Shown one piece after another: positions 23,310 through 34,625 of a DNA stretch of 64,000 bases. Made by a program: the position numbers and the translations under genes. This DNA comes from Smallanthus sonchifolius (taxonomy: Eukaryota > Streptophyta > Magnoliopsida > Asterales > Asteraceae): NCBI GenBank assembly GCA_023525975.1, contig JAKNSE010000037.1, forward strand, positions 6,058,501 through 6,122,500, read 5' to 3'. The notes beneath the pieces were generated by a model. The model had not been told where the DNA came from, made no database searches, and saw only the letters and a program-made list of their open reading frames with translations. Position 1 is the stretch's first letter, and each line of letters begins with the position of its first letter.

Positions 23310-24458
23310 CTAAGCAGCAGCTGGGTTTGCCTTTGGTGCCTTGCATTCTCTAGCAAAATGACCAACTTGATTACAGTTATAACATCTCAGTTTGCTTTTG
23401 TCCAAGCCAACTCTGGTGTTGGAGTTGTTGCTTGGGATTGGTCTTCCTATTCTAGAGTAGAACCTGTTTGCTCTAAGAGAAAGCATGGCATAGGAGTGTT
23501 GTAAGTCCATTTCTTCTAAGTCATCTGGATGGAAGCATTCCAGATCTTCTTTGATGAAGGACATGTTGCTAGAACTTTCAGAGACAAAAGCAGCAGAGTT
23601 TGTTTGAGGTGGGGCTTCAAGAAGAAATGGTGAGTTACTTGATTGTGAGGTTGGAGTCTGGGGATGGGTAACAATAGGAGGGTAGTAGTTGCTTGAACTG
23701 GGAACTGAGTGGTCAAAGTAAAGTGCAGAGGAAGTGGTGGTGGATGATGAGGCTGTTGAGTAACTTGAGCTTCTCTCTTTGGCTTGAATCATTTCTAATT
23801 CATAAGTCTTCAGCATGCCAAACAGCTCAGTCATCTGCAGAGTCTTCAAATTTTCAGTTCTTCTGATTGACACTGTGTAAAGTTTCCAGCAGCTTGGCAG
23901 AGACCTGATAAACTTCTTGAGAATGTCTTCATTCTCCAACTTCACTTTTGTACAAAACAAAGTTTTCATTCTGGCAGAGAACTGATAAACTTACCTGTTG
24001 TACAGAATAGTAAGGGACTCACCTTCCTTCCAGACAAAGTTTTCATATTGTTGCTTCAGAATGTCTCTTCTGTTTTCCTTCACTTCTTCTGACCCAGCAA
24101 ACATATTCTCAAGAGCCTCCCATAGCTCCTTTGCAGTCTTGTATTCTCAGAAGTTGTGAAAAACTTCGTTTGGAAAGCACATCTGGATGGCTCCCAATGA
24201 TTTGAAATTTACCTCCATCTTCTTGATGTCTTCCTCTGAGTACTTTGAGGGTTCTTTAGGGACTGATGGACCTCCGGAATCAGCAGAGGCCACCATGGGT
24301 ACATATGGTCCATCTTTTATGGATCTCCACATCCCATACTCTTGATAGCAGAAGAAACTTTTCATCCTATTTTTTCACATATCATAGTCTTCTCCAGACA
24401 CCAGTCTTGTTGGTCTGTTGATGCTTCCAGTATCATCAAAACCATTGTTTTGAGCCAT
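23310..24458 (-). pseudogene. Sirevirus gag
   Basis: Starts MAQNNGFDDTGSINRPTRL at 24458, about 90 bp inside the primer site. The capsid core includes MRSIKDGPYVP-like sequence (24330), ELWEALENMFAG (24120) and FIRSLPSCWKLYTVSIR (23920). A Ser/Thr/Pro stretch follows, and the nucleocapsid knuckle CYNCNQVGHFAREC lies near 23385-23345. Stops at about 24380, 24147 and near 23990 interrupt it. It would normally form the virus-like particle. Confidence 0.75.
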
Positions 24459-24550
24459 TTCAGAATAGATGATGTTTTAGCAGAGAGATAGTAGTAAATA
24501 GAACCAGAGAGTGATTAAACAAGTATGAGTTTGTTTAATCTGAGAGCCAA

Positions 24551-24563
24551 AGCTCTGATACCA
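24551..24563 (-). promoter_or_regulatory. Sirevirus primer-binding site (tRNA-iMet)
   Basis: Minus-strand TGGTATCAGAGCT, two bases inside the LTR end at 24566. Confidence 0.85.
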
Positions 24564-24565
24564 CT

Positions 24566-25245
24566 TGTAGGATCGGTGATTACAAGATGGTTCTATTCTA
24601 GTTGAGATTGGCGGAAACAATCACAACTATGCAATGTAAATAGATAAACAAAGATAATACTGATAAATGCAAATTGTATTGATCTTTAATGTTTACAAAA
24701 TTACAGAGAAAACTCTCAGGAAGCACACATGTACAAATGTAAGATACAATACATATAAAGGAACTTAGAATCAAGACAAACCCTTGATTCTAAGGATCAG
24801 ATCAAACACAGACCATTGATCTTGGACAGTTACAAGCTATACTACTATTGATAGACAACTAAAAGACAAACTGCAACAAACAGTTGTATCCAGGTCAAAA
24901 GTCTTCTTAGTAATCTTTGCAGGAGACTTCAGAAGTGGTTTGTCTTTAATCATCTGCACCAATAACATTCTTTCTGCTGATAGATATGTCAGTGTTGTAG
25001 CAGAGGTGTCAGTAGCAAAGTCAAAGCTACTGATGATTTGCCTATCAGCAGCATCAAGTGTTTGATGCTGCTGAGAAGCCTATCAGCAGCAACTCTAGAC
25101 TTCAGTAGATAAGGCTATCCGCAACATAGTTGTTCATAAGCAGGAGGACAACTATCCGCAGCAGCTTGTTGGTCAGTGGTAAAATTGTGGAGTCCGCAGC
25201 AGTTGTACTTAGAGAATTTTGTAGCCATCAGTCTTTATATCTACA
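24566..25245 (-). repeat. 5' LTR of the Sirevirus
   Basis: 680 bp, closely matching 12895-13540. The terminal TGTAG (minus strand, at 25245) and CTACA (at 24566) pair, and the duplication TTATG follows. Repeated CTATCMGCARCA words lie at 25041-25053, 25078-25091, 25112-25125 and 25150-25163, about 80-205 bp from the LTR start in element orientation. Confidence 0.8.
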
Positions 25246-25250
25246 TTATG

Positions 25251-25938
25251 AAACCCTAGTCGGCCGAAAAATCAGATTTTTTGACGAAAAAGGTGGGCTG
25301 CCGCCGGAACCCTATGTTTCCTTGCCGGAAAAACGCCCATAAATGTCGGATCTGAACAGATCTGAAGTTGTAACCACTCGTCCCGATGTCACCATGATTT
25401 TTGGAGTTTGAAAGTCTGTCGGTTAGACAGTGACGGCCAGAAAAACAGGCCGTCGCCACCCCCTCCCCGTGGTTAATCTGATGGAACGGCAACTGTTGTC
25501 GTCGAATGCGGCTGGGCCGCCGAGTCACCACAGGCTCATCGGAACCACGCATAACTTAGATCGGTCATCAGAAAGTGGTCGTTGATTGCTGTTGTGGCCC
25601 TCAAGATTGAACCAGACCGTACCAGTGGTGAGGGGTACCACCGGAGGAGTCGCCGACCCTCCTCACTCTCTCTTCCGTTCTCAGCCTCTCTCTCCACCAT
25701 GTGTGTGTGAATTAAGGTTTGATCAAATGAGGGAAAGAGGAGAATAAGATTTTTATATAGTTAGGGTTTTTAAGTGGGTAGGATGGATACCACTTGTCAA
25801 AACTTGTAACTTAAAATGTCACGCTTTGTAAAATTCACGTAAAAAAAATTGTTTACTTCGTATAATATTAATAACAATAAATAATTATTAGTATTATTTA
25901 AACATTTAATATATGAGAATCTTGCTTTGTCTCTCGTC
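25251..25938 (-). other. Middle piece of the solo LTR
   Basis: Continues the GCCGGAA-rich LTR sequence interrupted at 12894. No gene; the open frames at 25256-25552 are unsupported. Confidence 0.5.
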
Positions 25939-27154
25939 TGATAAGCGGCCAAAGTTTCGTGTATTAAAGGGTGCAACATGTCATATTTGTTTTAATTAAC
26001 ATGTGGACTACAAAAGTTTTATGTAGTTATGCATGTGCAGGTGTTGAAAGCTTAAAGTATGATTTTGGAAGATATTAGGTGAGAGATGCAATAGTTGGAA
26101 GAGACACGGAGAAAATAGGGCAGAAACTCAGGATCCAGCGTAAGCTTACGCCATCCAGCGTAAGCTTACGCCATCCAGCGTAGGCCTACGCCTAACTAAT
26201 TCTTTCATAGCAGTTTCAGGGGTGCGGCGTAAGCCTACGCCAGTTACGTTATTTTGACACGGATTTTCGGGAAACTGCCGATTTTGAGAGTTTCAATGGG
26301 GGTTTCTTCCCCAAATTCGAGATCTTCTTTTGGACATCAGTTCTTGGGAGTTCTTGGAGGCTAAGGAACACGATTCTAACATCCAATTGAAGATTGATAC
26401 TCGAAAGATTGAGAGATTGAAGATGAATTCCACAACCATGAGCGGCTAATCCACCGGTAATCATTCCCGGGTGGATTGTTTGTAAGTTTTTAGGGTTTTT
26501 ATCATGTGCTAGCTTTGAGAAACAATTCTTGTAATCGTTTGGTTTGAAATACTTGAATCTTTGTGTTTAGTATGGTTATGAACTCACGGGAGTCGATAAA
26601 TTCTTGCACCATTGACCCCGTTAGATGATAATTGCTATGAACTTTGATTTGTGTTGAATCTGTTGATTAATCTAATTCTATATTGCATACATTTGTCTCG
26701 ATTTCCTTAGTGAATATTGTTTTACATTATTTGCCGATGATGTATGAATGTTGATGTTCTTGGTTAGATTTGGTTAATTTGATTTGGATAACAATTTGAT
26801 TGCTTGAACTCATATGTTGGTGTGATAATCCCTAATTACTTGTGAACTTGAAACCCTGGTGTGATTCCTTTTTAATTATTGTTACAATCTAAATCGTTTG
26901 TTTGGTACTTGATTACTATTGGTCATAATTGTTAGTTGATAATCCTTGTTTGTTGAGTTTGATAAGTTTCACCTAAATCATTGCTTGTGTTTGGTCAGAA
27001 AGACCCATTACCACTTCATAAATCACTTTGTTAATTGAAGTTAAGCACCGACCACAAACTCTTCGTGGTTCGACACCCTTCTTACCCTAACTAGTTTAAG
27101 ATGATTAGGACACTCTAATTCTTTATCTTTGACCGGTCCCTTCGACACCGATCA
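25939..27154 (+). repeat. 5' LTR of Athila 1
   Basis: 1216 bp, TGATAAGCGG to CACCGATCA. It holds four U3 dyads (26136-26241). Compared with the 3' LTR it lacks a 12-bp piece near 26340 and differs in dyad number and type. Confidence 0.92.
26136..26241. promoter_or_regulatory. Athila 1 U3 dyad array (5' LTR)
   Basis: Dyads CAGCGTAAGCTTACGCC at 26136-26152 and 26156-26172, CAGCGTAGGCCTACGCC at 26176-26192, and GGCGTAAGCCTACGCC at 26226-26241. They lie about 200-300 bp from the LTR start. The same motif recurs after pol (33717-33896). Confidence 0.6.
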
Positions 27155-27159
27155 AATTT

Positions 27160-27176
27160 TGGTGCCGTTGCCGGGG
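27160..27176 (+). promoter_or_regulatory. Athila 1 primer-binding site (tRNA-Asp type)
   Basis: TGGTGCCGTTGCCGGGG starts six bases after the LTR. It differs at one base from TGGCGCCGTTGCCGGGG, the complement of the plant tRNA-Asp 3' end. Confidence 0.8.
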
Positions 27177-27320
27177 AGTGTGTGCGCTTGGTGTTTTATT
27201 TTACTTGACTCGGTGTGACTATTTGTACTTTTTTTTGTTACTTGTTTTGTTTGGTTAATCTTCTTCTATTTTTGTGTTACGCGTGGTGTTTGTTTGTGTG
27301 TGCAGGTGACAGATTAGTGC

Positions 27321-29333
27321 ATGCGTACCCGTTCATCCAGGAGGACTTCACCGCTTGTGATTGAACCAGAAATCGAGAGGATAGCAAGGCAAAACCGAAC
27401 CCAACAACAAAATTTACAACCCATTTCATCGGAACCATCATCTATGGATAGTCAAAGCAGTCATTCTGGAACTAGCATAAGAAACCGTGGCCCAACTCCA
27501 AACAGAGGCCCTATCCCTAACCGCCCACCAACTCCACCTCACCGAACCCCAACCCCATCTATACCTATCAATAACAATCAACCCCGTGGGTCGGGTACAG
27601 TTCAACAAAACCGACTTGTTAACATCCGTACCAATCCCGCGTACCAAGGAAGAAGGGGACCATAACAAAATCAAACCCCTCCTGGAAACATCTTTGGAGC
27701 TCAACCAAGAAACGACAATGAGAACAATGGTTGGGAGGATGATGATGGTGAATACTTTGGGTATGATAATAATGAAGATGTTGGGAATGGTGATGGGTTT
27801 GGAGATTACGAGTATGAAGATGGTGAGAGGAGCCAATTTGGAGAATATAACGAGGGGCAAGGCTTTGGAGAGGAAGAAGAGGTGAATTATGTTCACCAAA
27901 GGGCGAGACAACCAATGGGTCGAACGGGTAGACCCGAGAGATTTGGTTATCCTCCTAGACAATAAGGGAGGAGAGTTAATGGGGGCTACAACAATGAAAA
28001 CTGAAGACAACCGGTAGCCCCTATGGGTGGAGTTAATGGTCGATTTCGACCAGCTATTTTGGAAAATGCTTCTCCAATTGTTCCAACAATTCCCGAAATA
28101 AGGCGATTCAAGTCAAGGCCAAACTATATCAATGTCCTTCCCCATTTTCATGGCATGGTAACCGAAGAGCCATACACTCATCTAGCTGAGTTTTCCGCCA
28201 TTTGTGGCACTATTGGGGATGAAAACTTTGACCAAAATGAGGTCAAACTCTGACTTTTTCAGTTTTCCCTCAAAGATCGAGCAAAGCAATGGTTCATCAC
28301 ATTACCGGCTAATAGCATCCACACATGGGATGAGATGCAACAAGTTTTCTTGGACGAATATTACTCGGTTACGAAGACGGATGACTCCCGAATTGAGATT
28401 CGGACTTTTCAACAACAAACAGGTGAACCTTTACATGAAACATTCACCCATTTCAAAGAGTTCTTGAGGAAATGTCCCCACCATCAAATCAAGTTGTGGG
28501 AACTAGTGAAGTGTTTTGTGGATGGTTTGACTCAAGAGGAGAGGAAGTACTTGAAGTTCACAAGTAATGGGACATTGTTGTCTAATCCCGAAGAAGATGA
28601 TTGGGAATTCTTAGAAAGGATGAGCCAAAACTCTAAAGCCGAGGCATCGGCTAGTCGAAGAACTAAACACCCGATTTCTAAATCCGTCCCGGATTATGAA
28701 ACAAAAGAGAGGTTGGCATCTATGGAGAGAGAATTGGCATTGTTGAGGAAAGGCGAAAAGAAAGAAGTAGCGGGAGTAAAAGCTCGATTCGACGTTTGTG
28801 AAGATTGTGGAGATTTAGGCCACAAAACAATGGAGTGCCCATTTCAAGAAGGGAGACAAGAAGAGGTGAATCAAGTGTATGGTGAGAGGAAGTAATATGA
28901 CATGAACTCGAACAACTATCATCCGGGGATGAGAAACCATCCTAACTTCAAGTATGGGAACGCGGCAAACCAAATGAACCCCAACTTTCAAGGTGTGAAT
29001 CAAAACACCTCATCAACCTCATATCAACCGCGTCAACAAGGGAACTATAATTCGGGTGGTTATCAAAGGAGCTCTTATAACAATAACCAGAACATAAATT
29101 ACCCCCCAAGGAATTACAATCAAGATCATCAACAACAAAATGGGTCATCAGGGGGTGATGATGCGGTTAATTCAAAGTTGGATGCACTATTGGAGATGAT
29201 GAAAGAATCAAAGAAGGAGAATGAAGTGAGAGACAAGTCTTTTGTGGCATTGGAAAGACAAGTGGGGCAAATGGCCGAAGATATATCTTTACTAAAGCAA
29301 GGTGGGGGAGGCTACCAAGTAACACTACATTAA
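27321..29333 (+). pseudogene. Athila 1 gag
   Basis: Start MRTRSSRRTSPLVIEPEIER, matching the start of the second Athila in the window. A Pro/Asn-rich and acidic region follows. The capsid core has LPHFHGMVTEEPYTHLAEF (28130), LFQFSLKDRAKQWF, FLDEYYSVTKTDD and FKEFLRKCPHHQIKLWELV. The zinc knuckle is CEDCGDLGHKTMEC (near 28797-28840), then an Asn/Gln-rich tail. All segments share one frame; stops at about 27663, 27963, 28002, 28251 and 28893 break it, and a one-base shift near 29325 separates it from pol. Several stops replace expected Gln or Arg codons, as C-to-T decay would produce. Confidence 0.85.
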
Positions 29334-29437
29334 ACCCGCAACATCAAGGGTCGAGTTCAACCAATGCAAATGTAAGTAAAGTTACGGTTCTTCGTAATGG
29401 TAAGGTTATCGATAATAAAGTTGGGTCTCCACCACAA

Positions 29438-32400
29438 TTGGTTCAAGGGGTGGTGGAGGATGTTATTGAGGGTGAGGAAAGTGAAGGTGAAGTGGAATTT
29501 GTTAATGATAAAAAACCAATTACTAAAAATCTTGAAAAAATTAAACCGGTTTTTAGAGATGAGTCACCTATTGCTAAAGGAAAGGATATGACGGGTGGTT
29601 CCGTTCCTTACCCTGAGGCATTAGTTGAACCATTTAAAGCAAAAATGGTAAATAAAAGAGGACCACAACAAGAAGAAATGTGGGAAATGTTTAGACAAGT
29701 CAAAATTAACATACCCCTTTTGGATGCCATTAAACAAATTCCAGCTTACGCAAAGTATTTGAAAGAATTGTGCACACAAAAGCGGAATCATAAATTCCCA
29801 AAGAAACTTGATGTAACCGCTAATGTGAATGCTATTCTATCGGGTGCTCTTCCACCTAAGCTACAAGATCCGGGGGCGCCTACTATATCTATTCAAGTAG
29901 GTGATTTCAAAATAAAAAGGGCACTCCTAGATCTTGGAGCTAGTGTTAGTATTCTTCCGGGGAGCCTTTATGACCAGTATGATTTTAGCCCTCTTAGGAG
30001 GGCCGACACTACCGTGGTTTTGGCCGACTTAACTCCTAAGCTCCCCCGAGGAATAGTGACTGATGTTATTGTGAAGGTGAAAGATTTTTATTTCCCAGTG
30101 GATTTTCTAGTGTTGGATTATGTCTCATCTGATAGAACAAAACAACCTACGGTTATCCTTGGTCGACCATTTTTGGCAAGCGCAAATGCCCAAATTAATT
30201 GCCGAAGTGGAACGGTTGATATGACATTTGGGAATCGAAAGTTGAGATTAAATGTTTTTTCACAAATATCTAACTCCCTGGTCGATGATGAATGCTTTAT
30301 GGCGGACATTGTTGACGGGTACATTCCTCTTTGCGATGTTATTGTAAATAAGGATAGCACCACAGAGACATGCTTTTCATGTGACAGGTTACAGGTTGAG
30401 ATAAGCAAAGAACTCGAAGAAGAAGAAGAAAAACGGGTTGAAGCAATGGCAATTAAGGATGGGAGACCACCGTGGACTCACCAAGTGGAAAGCTTGTCGG
30501 AACACATTGACACAAAGTTGAAGCCATCTTTGGAGCAATCCCCAAAGGTCGAGTTGAAGGAGTTGCCAAAGAACCTCAAGTATGCTTTTGTAGGAGAAAA
30601 CAACACTCTCCCGGTGATCATTGCATCAAATTTGACAAAGGAACAAGAGGAGGCTGCGATGAAGGTGTTAGCCGCCCATAAGGCGGCAATTAGATGGAGT
30701 ATTACAGATTTGAAGGGTATTAGTCCCTCGATTATTATGCACAATATTGTCACAGATCAAGTCGTTACACCATCTCACGATGCACAAAGGCGGTTACATC
30801 CAAATATGCGGGAAGTCGTGAAGAAGGAAGTACTCAAATGGTTGGACACCGGCATCGTTTACCCAATTTCTGATAGTACATGGGTGAGTCCAACACAAAC
30901 TGTGCCCAAAAAGGCGGGTATTCAAGTTGTCAAGAACGACTCAGGTGAGGAAGTAGCCACTCGGCCGGTAACCGGGTGGCGGATTTGTATTGATTATAGG
31001 AAATTAAATGCAGCTACTTCAAAAGATCATTTCCCATTACCGTTCATTGATCAAATTGTGGAAAAACTCGCAGGTCAGAAATGTTATTGTTTTCTTGATG
31101 GTTATTCGGGTTACAACCAAATTGCTATACATCCCGAAGATCAACATAAGACAATATTTACTTGTCCATATGGTACTTTCGCATTTAGGCGAATGCCGTT
31201 TGGACTATGTAATGCCCCCACCACTTTCCAAAGGTGTATGATGGGTATCTTTTCAGATATGGTGGGCGAGTCTTTGGAGATTTTTATGGATGATTTTTCC
31301 ATTTTTGGTACATCTTTTGATTCATGTTTGAACCAATTGGAAAAAGTTTTAAAATGGTGTGTTGAAACAAATTTGGTCTTGAGTTGGGAAAAGAGTCATT
31401 TTATGGTCCAAAAAGGGATAGTTTTGGGTCATGTGATTTCGAGTCGTGGGATTGAGGTAGATCATGCGAAAGTTCAAGTTATATCTACTTTGCCTCATCC
31501 CACAAATGTTAAAGGCATTAGATCATTTTTGGGGCATGCGGGGTTTTATAGGAGGTTTATTAAGGGTTTTAGCTCAATCACGAAACCATTATGTAACTTA
31601 CTTTTAAAAGATGCACCGTTTGTTTTTTATGATGAATGTATCCATGCTTTAACATTTTGAAACAAAAATTGGTGGAGGCCCCAATCTTACAATCACCGAA
31701 TTGGTCACTTCCTTTTGAAATCATGTGTGATGCTAGTGACTATGCGATTGGGGCCGTGTTGGGACAACGGGTTGAGAAGAAACCCGTTGCCATATATTAT
31801 GCAAGTAAAACTCTTTCGGATGCTCAATTGAATTATACCACAACCGAAAAAGAATTACTCGCAGTAGTATATGCGTTAGACAAGTTTAGGTCATATATAT
31901 GGGGAAGCAAAATTATTATCTATTCTGATCACAGTGCTGTCAGGTACCTCATGGAGAAAAAGGATGCTAAACCAAGACTCATAAGGTGGATCTTGTTGTT
32001 GCAAGAATTTGATGTGGAGATCCGTGATAAAAAGGGGAGTGAGAATGTGGTAGCCGACCACTTATCAAGGATCATGGTTGATGATGAAGAGTCAATGACA
32101 GTGATAAATGAATCATACCCTGATGAGCATATTATGTATGTTTCATCTGTACCTTGGTTTGCTAATATTATAATTTTTTTGGCAACAGGTGCAATCCCGA
32201 GTCATTGGGTAAAGAAGAAGAAAACCCATTTTCTGTCCCAAGTAAAGCAACACATTTGGGAAGAACCGGATTTGTTTAAAGTGGGAACGGATCAAATGAT
32301 TAGACGATGTGTGCCAAATGAGGAATTTCCAAGTGTGCTAGCACATGTGCACTCTTATGCATGTGGAGGCCATTTCAGTGGCCAAAAGACATGACACAAA

Positions 32401-33465
32401 AATCTCTCATGTGGTCTTTACTGGCCAACTCTGTTTAAGGATGCGTTTGAGTTTGCGAAACATTGCATCAAATGTCAACAGTTAGGGAGCGTCTCCAAAA
32501 GAGACGAAATGCCCATGAAACCGATTCTCGTCCTTGACATCTTTGATATTTGGGGAATTGATTTCATGGGACCCTTCCCAAACTCTTTTGGCAATTTGTA
32601 TATCTTGGTGGCGGTCGACTATGTATCTAAATGGATCGAGGTGATAGCCACTAAGACGAACAACCATACCGTTGTGTGTAACTTTGTCCAAACAAACATT
32701 TTTTCGAGATTTGTTATCCCCCGTGTCATTATAAGTGATGGGGGATCTCATTTCAAAAACTTTAAATTTGGCAAATTACTAAAACGGTATGGCGTGGATC
32801 ATAGAATAGCAACTCCCTACCATCCCCAAACAAGCGGACAAGTGGAGGTGTCTAATAGGCAAATAAAAGATATTTTACAAAAAACCGTCCGGGCGGACCG
32901 AAATGATTTGTCAACCAAATTGACTGATGCTTTATGGGCTTACCGAACGGCTTATAAAACCCCTATTGGCACGACCCCGTACCGGTTGGTTTATGGAAAA
33001 GATTGTCACTTACCGGTAGAGTTAGCTCACCGGGCGTTTTGGGCTATCAAAGAGGTTAATGTGGATTATGATGTTGCAGTAAAGGAAAGAAAGCTAAGTC
33101 TAAATGAGTTGGAAGAATTGAGGAATGAGGCATATGATTGTGCATCTGCTTACAAGGACAAGATGAAGGCGGTTCATGATGCCAAGCTTCGAAAAAAAAA
33201 GTTTGAAGTGGGCCAAAGAGTGTGGCTTTACAATTCAAGGTTGAAGTTCTTTCCAAGGAAATTGAAAAGCAAGTGGTCGGGACCATTTTTGATCACACGA
33301 GTTGGAAACTACGGAGATATAGAGATTGAAGATTTTGAGGATCACTTGAGGCAAGTTGTGAATGGTCACCGATTGAAGTCATATCTCAAACTCAACGAGA
33401 TCAATGGGCCGACAAACCAAGTAGAAGCATTCTTATTGAGCTTGGTGACGAACGAGCAGGAGTAA
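29438..33465 (+). pseudogene. Athila 1 pol: protease, RT, RNase H, integrase
   Basis: The first frame, 29438-31660 (740 residues), contains the protease (LLDLGASVSILP near residue 165; ILGRPFL) and the RT (WRICIDYRKLN; CFLDGYSGYNQI; RMPFGLCNAPTTFQ; catalytic FMDDFSIFG). A shift near 31640 moves RNase H to the next frame (MCDASDYAIGAVL, IIYSDHSAVRYL, VADHLSRI). A TGA at 32392-32394 then interrupts the integrase zinc region. The core resumes with WGIDFMGPFP, ISDGGSHF and GQVEVSN (D,D,E complete), and the C-terminal GPY-type region is SKWSGPFLITRVGNYGDIEI. Only these two lesions prevent a full-length pol. The start used is the first Met; the true N-terminus is fused to gag. Confidence 0.88.
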
Positions 33466-33477
33466 CACCATGAAGGA

Positions 33478-33530
33478 GTGTCGGGCTGAGGACAGTAAAC
33501 TTAGCGCTAATCGGGAGGCAACCCGGCATG
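33478..33530 (+). ncRNA. Conserved post-pol block with hairpin, Athila 1
   Basis: Directly after the pol stop: GTCGGGCTGAGGAC, TAAAC, the palindrome TAGCGCTA, then a hairpin with stem CGGG/CCCG (33512-33515, 33522-33525) and loop AGGCAA. The same arrangement occurs at 62113-62155 in the second Athila with a covarying stem. Probably a cis-acting RNA element; its role is unknown. Confidence 0.45.
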
Positions 33531-33677
33531 TGTGATGTTTTTACTTAAATTATGTTTTAGTATTTTTCTTCTTTTACGTAATTTTAAGTGTTGTTTTTGT
33601 GTTTAATTTGTGCAAGAATCGAAGGAATGTGAGAGTATGCGGTTACAGCAAATGTTGGTGTTTCAGGGATGAAACGT

Positions 33678-33694
33678 ATTCAAGTGGGGAGATG
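33678..33694 (+). promoter_or_regulatory. Possible internal polypurine tract, Athila 1
   Basis: CAAGTGGGGAGATGG closely resembles the terminal tract at 37917-37929 and precedes the dyad modules. Role inferred from similarity only. Confidence 0.3.
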
Positions 33695-33716
33695 GAAAAA
33701 CGACCAAAAACATGGT

Positions 33717-33896
33717 CAGCGTAAGGCTACGCCGCTTCAGCGTAAGCCTACGCCGAAGACACTTTGCAAACTGAAGCATCAGATGGGCAGCGTAAGGCTA
33801 CGCTGGTTTAGCGTAAGCCTACGCCGAAGACATTTTGCAAACAGAGGCGTCAGATGTTCAGCATAAGGCTACGCCCCTTCAGCGTAAGTTTACTCT
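33717..33896. repeat. Three tandem 71-bp modules, each with two dyads
   Basis: Dyads of the LTR type (CAGCGTAAGSCTACGCC) lie at 33717-33733 and 33738-33754, 33788-33803 and 33809-33825, 33859-33874 and 33880-33896, a period of 71 bp. The linker GAAGACA.TTTGCAAAC is shared. It sits between pol and the env-position gene. Confidence 0.7.
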
Positions 33897-34240
33897 GGAA
33901 CGGGATTTTGCGTGGATAAGTCGTCCGACAGCAGGTAAGTCCGAATAAAAAAAACGTTTTTTTAAATCCTTTTCTCTCCCTTCTTTCTTCATTATCACCT
34001 ACCTTCTTTTCCATCTTCTTCTCTAAAAAAACCTCCATTCATCTTCTTCATTCCTTAATCTACCATCTCTTCATAAAAATCAAAAATTGGTTGAGGGTTT
34101 TTACATAACTTTGCAAGAGGAGTAAACCCTACCAAGTGGAATTCAACGAATCAACCATAGTCGAGAGACCCGAAATTCTAGGGTTTCGTAATTTTTGGGG
34201 CTAATCGTCACTCTTTGTGATTTCATCATCTAAACCCAAA

Positions 34241-34620
34241 AGGTACGTTTGTATTACAATTCTTGGTTATTTGAAGGTATATTTTCGAATAAGAATTGAT
34301 GTTACATTGTAGTTGTGTTGTTGTGTATTTGGGGAGGGATGATTCAAGTTAAAATTCGTAGATTGAATGATGCCATTGTTGAAGCATTGGAAATAATTAT
34401 GTTATTGACTAATTGAATATGACTTGATTAAGATTTTAGAAGAAATTTTGAAATTTTAAAATAACATGTAAACTTGTTTTGATGAAAATAGCAGAAATGT
34501 TGTTTTCACATGATAAAAGGTTAATATGGAGTGAATTCAATTAGCAATATTAATGAAGGATTGTTACAAGTTCGATTCTTGGTGAATTCTTTTATTTATG
34601 TGTGCTTGGTGAAATTGTAG
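34241..34620 (+). other. Putative leader intron before the env-position ORF
   Basis: A good donor AAAAG/GTACGTTTG (about 34241) and acceptor AAATTGTAG/G (34620) bracket AT-rich sequence. The next ATG (34626) starts the env-position ORF. Suggests a spliced or separately initiated message. Confidence 0.4.
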
Positions 34621-34625
34621 GAACA

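Larger units (their letters stand above)
12895..25245 (-). mobile_element. Sirevirus-type Ty1/copia retrotransposon with env-like region
   Basis: 12.35 kb on the minus strand, flanked by the perfect duplication TTATG (12890-12894 and 25246-25250). The outer ends form TGTAG/CTACA. It has a tRNA-iMet primer site at 24551-24563 and a polypurine tract at about 13552-13568. The order is 5' LTR, gag with zinc knuckle, a coiled-coil/second-knuckle region, protease, integrase, RT, RNase H, a 0.55-kb spacer, a roughly 3.9-kb env-like region, 3' LTR. Copia gene order plus a large ORF after RNase H is the hallmark of Sireviruses. Every coding region carries stops or shifts, so it is not autonomous now. 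Confidence 0.85.

Noticed and set aside
27438..28010. 190-residue minus-strand frame
   Set aside because: Shadow of the Athila gag on the opposite strand.
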